From the NCBI GenBank assembly GCA_964393105.1, contig CAYMSM010000070.1, positions 1-64,000 on the forward strand: a stretch of DNA of 64,000 nucleotides, in the 5' to 3' direction. Positions 18,771 to 25,547 of this stretch are shown piece after piece; position 1 is the first letter of the stretch; each line of letters begins with the position of its first letter. Position numbers and translations under genes: made by a program. Source of the DNA: CALMEC01 sp964393105 (GTDB lineage: Bacteria; Actinomycetota; Thermoleophilia; Miltoncostaeales; Miltoncostaeaceae). Below the pieces are notes generated by a model. That model made no database searches and was not told where the DNA came from. It saw nothing but the letters and a program-made list of their open reading frames with translations.

Positions 18771-20588
18771 TTGGACCAATCGCACATCCGAAACTTCTGC
18801 ATCATCGCCCACATCGACCACGGCAAGTCGACGTTGGCCGACCGCATCCTGCAGCTGACCAACGCCATCAGCGACCGCGAGATGCGCTCGCAAGTACTCG
18901 ACTCCATGGACCTGGAGCGCGAGCGTGGCATCACGATCAAGGCCCAGGCGGTCCGTGTCTTCTACACCGCCTCGGATGACGAGACCTACCAGCTCAACCT
19001 GATCGATACGCCCGGGCACGTGGACTTCTCGTACGAGGTCTCGCGGAGCCTGGCCGCGTGCGAGGGCGCCGTCCTGGTTGTCGATGCCAGCCAGGGGATC
19101 GAGGCGCAGACCCTGGCCAACACCTACCTGGCGATCGAGGCCGACCTCGAGGTCGTGCCGGTCCTCAACAAGATCGACCTGCCCGCGGCCGACCCGGACC
19201 TGCACGCTCGGGCGATCGCAGACCTGATCGGCGACACGCCCGACCACGTGCTGCGCATCTCTGCCAAGACCGGTCAGGGCGTCCAGGACGTGCTCGAGGC
19301 GGTCGTCGCCTCGGTCCCGCCGCCGCGCGGCGACCCCGACGCCCCGCCGCGCGCGCTCATGTTCGACTCGGTGTACGACCAGTACCGCGGCGTCGTTACG
19401 TTCGTGCGCGTGGTCGACGGGGCGTTTCGCAAGGGCGACAAGCTGCTGGCGATGCAGACCGGTCTGACCGCCGAGGCCGAGGAGATCGGCGTGATGACGC
19501 CCTCGATGGTGCCGACCGGGCAGCTCGGAGCGGGCGAGTCCGGGTACCTGATCACCGGCATCAAGCAACTGGGGGACCTGCGCGTGGGCGACACCTTGAC
19601 CGTCGCCACGAACCGCGCGGGCGAGCCCCTTCCGGGCTACCAGGAGGTCAAGCCCATGGTGTTCTGCGGGCTCTTCCCGCTCGACGCCGACGAGTACCCG
19701 GACCTGCGTGAGGCGCTGGAGAAGCTCTCGCTCAACGACGGGTCGCTGCAATGGGAGCCCGAGACGTCGCAAGCGCTCGGGTTCGGCTTTCGTTGCGGGT
19801 TTCTGGGGCTGCTGCACATGGACATCGTGCGGGAGCGGCTCGAACGCGAGTACGACCTGGAATTGCTCGCAACGACGCCCAACGTTGCCTATCGCGTCAT
19901 CTCGACGACCGGCGAGGAGATCCTGGTCAAGAGCCCGGCGGAGCTGCCGAACCCCAGCAACATCGAGACCATCCACGAGCCGTACGTGCGCTGCTCCATC
20001 TTGGTGCCGTCCGAGTACGTCGGCTCGATCATGGAGCTGTGCCAGGAGCGGCGCGGCTCGTTCGTGACGATGGAGCCCATCGAGAACCGCCAGCAGATCG
20101 TCTACGACCTGCCGCTGGCCGAGATCGTCATGGACTTCTACGACCAGCTCAAGAGCCGCACCAAGGGCTACGCCTCGCTCGACTACGACATCATCGGCGA
20201 CCGCGAGGGTCCCCTCGTCAAGCTGGACATCCTGCTGGCCGGCGACCCTGTCGACGCGCTGTCGATGATCGTGCACCGCGACCTGGCGTTCCAGCGCGGT
20301 AAGGGCGTGGTCGACCGGTTGCAAAAGACGATCCCGCGGCAACTGTTCGAGGTGCCCATCCAGGCCGCGATCGGCAGCAAGATCATTGCCCGCGAGACGG
20401 TCAAGGCGCGGCGCAAGGACGTCCTCGCCAAGTGCTATGGCGGCGACATCAGCCGCAAGCGAAAGCTCCTGGAGCGCCAGAAGGAGGGCAAGAAGCGCAT
20501 GAAGCAGGTTGGGCGCGTCGAGGTCCCGCAGGAGGCCTTCCTGTCGGTGCTCTCGATCGGAGAGGACAAGAACTCGGGCAAGAAGTGA
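18771..20588 (+). CDS. lepA: Elongation factor 4 (LepA)
   Basis: Ribosome-associated GTPase that acts in translation under stress or in initiation. The 605 residues carry G1 AHIDHGKST, G2 RGITIK, G3 DTPGHVDF, G4 NKID and the LepA-specific C-terminal domain with RRKDVLAKCYGGDISRKRK. The TTG at 18771 is chosen because homology (SHIRNFCIIAHIDHG) begins four codons later; upstream in-frame codons to 18624 look non-coding. Its TGA overlaps the hemW ATG by one base. Confidence 0.95.
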   Translation: MDQSHIRNFCIIAHIDHGKSTLADRILQLTNAISDREMRSQVLDSMDLERERGITIKAQAVRVFYTASDDETYQLNLIDTPGHVDFSYEVSRSLAACEGAVLVVDASQGIEAQTLANTYLAIEADLEVVPVLNKIDLPAADPDLHARAIADLIGDTPDHVLRISAKTGQGVQDVLEAVVASVPPPRGDPDAPPRALMFDSVYDQYRGVVTFVRVVDGAFRKGDKLLAMQTGLTAEAEEIGVMTPSMVPTGQLGAGESGYLITGIKQLGDLRVGDTLTVATNRAGEPLPGYQEVKPMVFCGLFPLDADEYPDLREALEKLSLNDGSLQWEPETSQALGFGFRCGFLGLLHMDIVRERLEREYDLELLATTPNVAYRVISTTGEEILVKSPAELPNPSNIETIHEPYVRCSILVPSEYVGSIMELCQERRGSFVTMEPIENRQQIVYDLPLAEIVMDFYDQLKSRTKGYASLDYDIIGDREGPLVKLDILLAGDPVDALSMIVHRDLAFQRGKGVVDRLQKTIPRQLFEVPIQAAIGSKIIARETVKARRKDVLAKCYGGDISRKRKLLERQKEGKKRMKQVGRVEVPQEAFLSVLSIGEDKNSGKK

Positions 20589-21682
20589 TGGGCCTGCGTC
20601 ACCTCTACGTGCACCTGCCGTTCTGCGCCAGTCGCTGCGGGTACTGCGCGTTCGTCGTCGAGGTCGGCGCGCTCGATCGTCGCGACGAGTACCTGCAGGC
20701 CTTGCTCGCCGAGCTCGCGGCCGAGGTGGGGCGGCTCGCCCAACTCGACACGGTCTACCTGGGCGGCGGGACGCCGACGCTGATGGAGCCTGGCCGCCTC
20801 GCGCGACTGATGGCGGCCATCCGACCCCATCTGGCCGCCGGGGCCGAGGTCACCGTCGAGGCCAACCCCGAGACCGTGGACCTTGCGGCGTTCTCCGCGT
20901 TGCGCGAGGCGGGCATCACCCGGGTCTCGCTCGGCGCCCAGTCGTTCCAGCCGCATCTCTTGCGCGCGCTCGATCGCCACGCATCACCGGATCAGGTGCG
21001 TGCGGCGTTCACCGCGGCACGGACGGCGGGGTTCTCGAGCGTCAGCATCGACCTGCTGTTCGCCGTGCCGGGACAGGACCGCCACGCCCTGGACGCCGAC
21101 ATCGACGAAGCGATCGCGCTGGGGGCCGACCACGTGTCGTGGTATGAGCTCGAGGTCAAGCCGGGCAGCGCGCTGGCCCGCCGGGGCGAGACCGTCGACG
21201 AGGACTTCTCGGAGGAGGCCTACCGGCTGGTGGTCGAGCGCTTGGAGGATGCCGGCTACCGGTGGTACGAAACGGCCAACTTCGCGCGACCCGGACACGA
21301 GTGCCGCCACAGCCTGGCGTACTGGGAGGCGGCGGACTACCTGGGCGTCGGCATCGGTGCCGTGTCGACGGTGGGCGAGCGCCGGTGGCGAAACGCGCCC
21401 GACCTGTCGGGCTACATCGCCCGTGCCGCCTCGGGCGAGACGCCCCGGCGAACCGGCGAAGACCTGGACCGCGACACCCGCCGCCGTGAGCGCTGGATGT
21501 TGGGACTGCGGTTGGATCGGCCGTTTCGGATGGACGTCGCCGGGCCACCCGACCACCCTGACGCGCTTTCGCACCTGGCCGAGCTCGGTCTGATCAGCTA
21601 CGACGCCGACGAGCTGCGCCTGTCGCGTGACGGACGCTTCGTCCAAAACGCCGTCCTGTGCGAGCTGATGGAATACGCGTGA
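20588..21682 (+). CDS. hemW: HemW, radical SAM heme chaperone
   Basis: HemN-like radical SAM protein, now considered a heme-inserting chaperone rather than coproporphyrinogen dehydrogenase. The 364 residues contain the [4Fe-4S]/SAM motif FCASRCGYC (Cys-x3-Cys-x2-Cys) near residue 13, YLGGGTPTLM near 56, VTVEANPE, RVSLGAQSF and SIDLLFAVPGQ. The C-terminal HemN domain follows. The ATG overlaps the lepA stop and its TGA overlaps the hrcA ATG, so lepA-hemW-hrcA form one translationally coupled operon, a common order in Gram-positives. Confidence 0.93.
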   Translation: MGLRHLYVHLPFCASRCGYCAFVVEVGALDRRDEYLQALLAELAAEVGRLAQLDTVYLGGGTPTLMEPGRLARLMAAIRPHLAAGAEVTVEANPETVDLAAFSALREAGITRVSLGAQSFQPHLLRALDRHASPDQVRAAFTAARTAGFSSVSIDLLFAVPGQDRHALDADIDEAIALGADHVSWYELEVKPGSALARRGETVDEDFSEEAYRLVVERLEDAGYRWYETANFARPGHECRHSLAYWEAADYLGVGIGAVSTVGERRWRNAPDLSGYIARAASGETPRRTGEDLDRDTRRRERWMLGLRLDRPFRMDVAGPPDHPDALSHLAELGLISYDADELRLSRDGRFVQNAVLCELMEYA

Positions 21683-22722
21683 TGGAGATCCGTCTCTCGC
21701 CACGCCAAGAGGCCGTCCTGCGGATGGTCGTCGAGCGTCACATCGCCAGCGGCACGCCGGTGGGCAGCAAGAACATCGCCGGCCAGGTCGGCATGGACTT
21801 CGCCTCGTCCACCGTTCGCTCCGAGCTGGCCCGCCTGGAACAGCTCGGGCTGCTCAATCACCCGCACACGTCGGCGGGCCGGGTTCCGACCGACACCGGC
21901 TACCGCTACTACGTCGATCACCTGAAGCTCGACGATCGCCTGCCTGCGCCACGCGAGGTGGCCGGGGCGCTGGTGGTGGGGGAGGTCCGCAAGGAGGTCG
22001 ACGCGGCGATGCGACGCGTGGCCGATGCCATGTCGCAGGTCACGCACATGCTGGGGGTGGTCACCGCACCCCCGGCCCAGTCGACCACGGTCCGACGCGT
22101 CGAGGTACTCGTGCTGCAACCCCAGCTCGTGATGGTCGTGGCGATCACGTCCACGGGTGCGGTGACCAAGCGCATGTTCGCCTTCGACCAGCCGGTCGAC
22201 CCGCACCTGGCCGACTGGGCGTCGGACTTCCTCAACGAACGGGTCACCGGCCTGCCCGTCGGGGCGCGCATCATCGCCTCGCGGCTCGCCGACCCGTCGC
22301 TCGGTGGGCGCGAGCAGGCGTTCGTCGAGGCGATCGGATCGGCTTTGACCGAGCTCGAGGAGGAGGAATCCCAGGGGGCCCTCGTCGTCGGTGGGCAAGC
22401 CAGGTTCCTCGAAGAGAACCGGACCCAGGACCTGATGGAGATCGGCTCGCTGATGCATGCCTTGGAGGAACGGTTCGCGTTGCTCCAGCTGCTGCGCGGA
22501 GCGCTCGCGGACAACGAGGTGTACCTGCGCATCGGGGCCGAGCTGCTCGAACCGTCGCTTCGCGGAGTGTCGCTCGTGGCGGCGAACTACGGCATCCCCC
22601 GCCGAAATCTGGGGACCGTCTCGGTCATCGGACCCACCCGGATGGACTACCGTTTGGCGATCGCAACGGTGCGCGAAGCCGCCCACGCGCTGTCGGCCTA
22701 CGTGGAAGAGGTGTACGAATAG
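21682..22722 (+). CDS. hrcA: Heat-inducible repressor HrcA
   Basis: Repressor of chaperone operons that binds CIRCE operators. The 346 residues open with a winged helix (LSPRQEAVLRMVVERHIASG, then SKNIAGQV, SSTVRSELARLEQLGLL, HPHTSAGRVPT), followed by the GAF-like dimerisation and insertion domains; the C-terminal block GIPRRNLGTVSVIGPTRMDY is diagnostic. The ATG overlaps the hemW stop. HrcA is usually followed by grpE, dnaK or dnaJ; here an unknown acidic protein follows and dnaJ is 8 kb away. No CIRCE element was found in the window. Confidence 0.93.
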   Translation: MEIRLSPRQEAVLRMVVERHIASGTPVGSKNIAGQVGMDFASSTVRSELARLEQLGLLNHPHTSAGRVPTDTGYRYYVDHLKLDDRLPAPREVAGALVVGEVRKEVDAAMRRVADAMSQVTHMLGVVTAPPAQSTTVRRVEVLVLQPQLVMVVAITSTGAVTKRMFAFDQPVDPHLADWASDFLNERVTGLPVGARIIASRLADPSLGGREQAFVEAIGSALTELEEEESQGALVVGGQARFLEENRTQDLMEIGSLMHALEERFALLQLLRGALADNEVYLRIGAELLEPSLRGVSLVAANYGIPRRNLGTVSVIGPTRMDYRLAIATVREAAHALSAYVEEVYE

Positions 22723-22784
22723 ACGATCGGTACGAGATCCTGGAGGTATGGCGCCGTCCTCTACGCGACGACGCGACGGCCTCG

Positions 22785-23396
22785 GTGAGGGTCCTCGCAA
22801 AGACCGAGGCCGGCGGCGTGGGCCCCGAGGAGTACGCGGTGGGCATCACGACCAAGCAGGAATCACAGCTCTACCCGCCGGCCGACGAGGGCGAGCTCTT
22901 TACGGGGTTGTCGTTCGCCGAGGCCCACTGGGTCGCCGCGGTGCTCGCAAGCGCCACGACCCGCGGCGACGAGGCCGAGGCCCTGCTGTTCGACCTGCGC
23001 GTGCCCGTCGACCTGACGTGGCGCGACATCGAGCTTGCCGCCGAGGTCATCGAACCCGGGGGCATCCGCTCGGGCCCGCTCGTTCCGTGGGAGACCGAGG
23101 GCATCCCGTCCCACAGCCGGTACGCCATCGCCACCTACACGCTCGACTGCGGCCACCAGGCCGTCGAGCTGCTGCGCCAGGATCTGGAGAGCGCCCCGTT
23201 CTGGGTCGAGGAGGGCGCCGTCGACCACCTGGCCGCCCGTGACGCCCGCAGCCTCTGCCGGCTGCTCTTGGGCGCAGGCAACCTGGAGGAGGCCTACGGC
23301 CTGATCGAGTCGGCCCAAGAGAATCTCGCGACCCACCCCGACGAGGAACTCGACGGTTTCGACGAGGACGACGAGGAGCGCGACGACAGGTCGTAG
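22785..23396 (+). CDS. Unknown acidic conserved-looking protein
   Basis: 203 residues from a GTG at 22785, soluble, without signal or membrane segment. It is acidic, especially the tail (DEELDGFDEDDEERDD). Helical segments such as DHLAARDARSLCRLLLGAGNL suggest a repeat-like or TPR-like C-terminal part. The start is doubtful: no ribosome site precedes the GTG, and the frame stays open upstream into hrcA with codons that read naturally (DDRYEILEVWRRPLRDD) but no ATG/GTG/TTG. It follows hrcA closely and shares its direction, so it is probably cotranscribed. Family not recognised. Confidence 0.65.
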   Translation: MRVLAKTEAGGVGPEEYAVGITTKQESQLYPPADEGELFTGLSFAEAHWVAAVLASATTRGDEAEALLFDLRVPVDLTWRDIELAAEVIEPGGIRSGPLVPWETEGIPSHSRYAIATYTLDCGHQAVELLRQDLESAPFWVEEGAVDHLAARDARSLCRLLLGAGNLEEAYGLIESAQENLATHPDEELDGFDEDDEERDDRS

Positions 23397-23482
23397 GGCG
23401 GCCCCGGGTCCCACGCTTGCGGACGGAGCGCAGGACCACGGCGAGCGTCTGGGGTGCTGGACCCCTACCGAAAACTTGACGA

Positions 23483-23501
23483 CTCCAATCGGTCATTGGA
23501 G
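23483..23501. repeat. Inverted repeat CTCCAAT/ATTGGAG
   Basis: Perfect 7-bp arms with a 5-nt spacer (CGGTC), in a region between convergent 3' ends. Confidence 0.45.
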
Positions 23502-23659
23502 CCGATTCGCCCGCCGGCGTTCCGTCGCTTCGACCGTTTTCGCAGTGCGAGCGGGCCATGTGTGACAACAACGACACAAGTGGTCAACGCTCACGCGGCC
23601 ATGTGACCGTCTCGGAATGCCCATTATTGTCGTCCCCGCGCCGTGTCGGGAAGCCAAGT

Positions 23660-23675
23660 GTTACATCGATGTAAC
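23660..23675. repeat. Perfect 16-bp palindrome GTTACATCGATGTAAC
   Basis: A fully symmetric operator-like site that overlaps the first block of composite repeat copy B. It lies between convergent genes, where a promoter is not expected for either neighbour. Confidence 0.55.
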
Positions 23676-23704
23676 GATTGACCATCGGCGCGTCCGCCAA
23701 ATGG
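23671..23704 (+). repeat. Dispersed composite repeat, copy B
   Basis: GTAACGATTGACCA, ten variable bases, CGCCAAATGG, identical in blocks and spacing to 1622-1655. The downstream GGCCGTTTC also resembles the flank of the inverted repeat at 37619-37657. Confidence 0.55.
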
Positions 23705-23814
23705 CCGTTTCTCGAACGTACGCAGGATTGGGGGCACCAGATGGTGGTATCAGGCGATCGGCCGGCCGGGTGCGATGCGCGCTCGCGCAGCGTTCTCCGG
23801 ATGTTTCCTTGGCG

Positions 23815-24930
23815 TCAGCGGGCTCGCACGACGAAGGTCCGGCTTCCGACGATGCGGCCGTAGCGTTGCTTGGCGAAGGCGCCGAAGCCGGGCCAGACGT
23901 AGACGCGGTACGTGCCAGGGGTCAGTCGGAACCGCTTGCCCTGGAACCTCCAGCCAGACCGGAGCGCGTAGGCGGTCGTCCTGGGCCAGACGCTCAGGAT
24001 CTTCTTGGATCCTCGGAAGAGCTGGATGTTGTAGTAGTCGGCATTGAGGATCTGCGTCCAGGCGAGCCTCGGTGCGCCGGTGACCCGCGCGCCGTTGGCC
24101 GGCGCGAGCAACCCCCGCGCCGGCCGTGCGGTAACCGCCTGGGTCGTGGCGTGCCCTGCGACATCGGTCACGGTGGCCCGATATTGGTAGGTGATGCCGT
24201 TCTTGACGCGCTTGTCGACGAATGACTCGGCCGGGCCGCGGTAGACGACGCTCGCCGCCTCGTTGGCGATGCCCGGCGTGCGCGCGATCTCGACGGGCGC
24301 CTCGGATCGCTTCCACCGCAGCGTCACGGCCCGGTCGGCCGTCGTCGCGCCCACCGGAGCGAGCGCCGGCGAGGTCGCGTCGTACTTGAACGAGTAGATC
24401 AGCGGCGGGCTGAGGTTCCCGGCTCGGTCGCGGCACGTGCCGGAAACGGAGGTGCCCGGAGTGTCTGGGCCGCTGTAGCTCGCCTGGGTACAGGCCGCGA
24501 TTCCGGATGTCGAGGTCGTCGTGCTCGAATCGGCTCCTTGGAAAACGATCCCGAACGGGCTTGTGTGCCACCCGAGCAGATTCGGCGTCACGCCCGGGAC
24601 AGCTGCGATCACCACCGGCGCCGTCTTGTCGATCGAGATCGTGACTGTTGCAGAGAGGATCGGGTCCGGCATCGACAGACTCAACGCCTTGCACGTCCTT
24701 CTCGTCGTCCCCTCCTGAGTGATCGTGACGAGCCCGCAGTCGACGGTCTCGTCCGCGCCCGGAACCAGGACGTCCCACGTCAACCTGACATTCGTCGCTT
24801 GCCAGGTGCCGCAGGGACCGGGCGTGCATGTGGCGGTGATGCTTTCCGCACGGGCCGTTTGCACACCTATTGCGGCCACAGTCAGTGCGGCGAAGGCTCC
24901 TATCAAGGGCCGCAGCCTCAGCACGCTCAC
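23815..24930 (-). CDS. Secreted multi-domain Ig/FN3-like protein
   Basis: 371 residues. A signal peptide (about 1-28, LIGAFAALTVAAIGVQTARA) is followed by beta-rich domains. The segment ISIDKTAPVVIAAVP and GWHTSPFGIVFQGAD resembles bacterial Ig-like 'sugar-surface' repeats. The middle part, SFKYDATSPALAP and AVTLRWKRSE, YQYRATVTDVAGH, is fibronectin-III-like. A C-terminal domain has several aromatic residues (YYNIQLFRGSKK, TPGTYRVYVWPGF). The GTG start overlaps the stop of the upstream gene (GTGA). It is the last gene of the leftward surface cluster; probably a wall or extracellular accessory protein of that cluster. Confidence 0.75.
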   Translation of the reverse strand: MSVLRLRPLIGAFAALTVAAIGVQTARAESITATCTPGPCGTWQATNVRLTWDVLVPGADETVDCGLVTITQEGTTRRTCKALSLSMPDPILSATVTISIDKTAPVVIAAVPGVTPNLLGWHTSPFGIVFQGADSSTTTSTSGIAACTQASYSGPDTPGTSVSGTCRDRAGNLSPPLIYSFKYDATSPALAPVGATTADRAVTLRWKRSEAPVEIARTPGIANEAASVVYRGPAESFVDKRVKNGITYQYRATVTDVAGHATTQAVTARPARGLLAPANGARVTGAPRLAWTQILNADYYNIQLFRGSKKILSVWPRTTAYALRSGWRFQGKRFRLTPGTYRVYVWPGFGAFAKQRYGRIVGSRTFVVRAR

Positions 24931-25430
24931 ACTGGAGCCCCTGACTGCATCCGTCGGGTAAGCGCGACGAGGGAGAGGCTCGCGAGGACGAGTGCGCCCA
25001 GGGCGATCGCCGCGCCGAGGGCGAGGTCTCCGTCACGGCCTCCCCCGGCCGGCGTCGCGATCGGGACGGCGGTCGGCGTCGCAATGGTCGGCTTCGGCGG
25101 TGTCGCGGCCACCGGCTTCTTCGGCGGGGGTGTCAGGGCCGAAGCGGTCTTGGCGGCGCGGGTCGGGCCGGTCGACCGCGACGAGCCGGTCGCGGTCGAG
25201 GAGTTTGACGAACGTGCCGTCGTCGTCACGGTGGGCCGACGCGTGTTCGAAGGCTGCGCCGGAGCGGGCGTTGCGCTCTTGCCGACCGGGTCCGGCGTGG
25301 GCGTGACGTCCGCAGGTGCGGGGTCGGGCGTGGGGCTCGCGACAGCGACGGGGGCGGTCAAGGCGAGGCCGATCACGGCGGCCGCCAGCGACGCGAAACA
25401 GGACACAACTCGAAGGGGTCTCATACCCAT
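24927..25430 (-). CDS. Secreted Pro/Thr/Ser-rich stalk protein with C-terminal anchor
   Basis: 167 residues. Signal peptide at about 1-30 (FASLAAAVIGLALTAPVAVA), then a low-complexity Pro/Thr/Ser/Lys segment of about 100 residues with repeated TPxP and PPKKP words, typical of extended wall-spanning stalks, then one membrane helix (about 136-158, ALGAAIALGALVLASLSLVAL) and a short basic tail. GGGAAG precedes the ATG. The stop overlaps the start of the next gene by 4 nt, so both are made together. The layout suggests a membrane-tethered partner of the secreted proteins in this cluster. No family recognised. Confidence 0.7.
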   Translation of the reverse strand: MGMRPLRVVSCFASLAAAVIGLALTAPVAVASPTPDPAPADVTPTPDPVGKSATPAPAQPSNTRRPTVTTTARSSNSSTATGSSRSTGPTRAAKTASALTPPPKKPVAATPPKPTIATPTAVPIATPAGGGRDGDLALGAAIALGALVLASLSLVALTRRMQSGAPV

Positions 25431-25464
25431 GTCTTCCCTGAACTTCCTGCGTGATACGGATGTT

Positions 25465-25480
25465 GCGGTCCTTGGACCGC
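25465..25480. promoter_or_regulatory. Inverted repeat GCGGTCC-TT-GGACCGC
   Basis: Perfect 7-bp arms around TT, 35 nt upstream of the stalk-protein start. It could be an operator or a short hairpin between the terminator-like stem at 25497-25524 and this gene. Confidence 0.4.
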
Positions 25481-25496
25481 CCACGCTATCGGGAGA

Positions 25497-25524
25497 GGCG
25501 TGCGCCCGCAACGGGGCGCACGCC
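25497..25524 (-). terminator. Strong hairpin after the repeat-protein gene
   Basis: GGCGTGCGCCC and GGGCGCACGCC form a perfect 11-bp stem with a 6-nt loop, 24 nt beyond the stop of the eight-repeat protein. No U-run. It probably ends or attenuates transcription between that gene and the two downstream surface genes. Confidence 0.65.
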
Positions 25525-25547
25525 AAGTCTCCCAGGAGGTCATGTGA

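Larger units (their letters stand above)
23397..23814. other. Palindrome-rich convergent intergenic region
   Basis: About 418 bp lie between two genes that both end here. It holds an inverted repeat at 23483-23501, a perfect 16-bp palindrome at 23660-23675 and composite repeat copy B at 23671-23704. Two related GCCATGTG words occur near 23552 and 23598. No coding sequence is supported. Confidence 0.5.
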
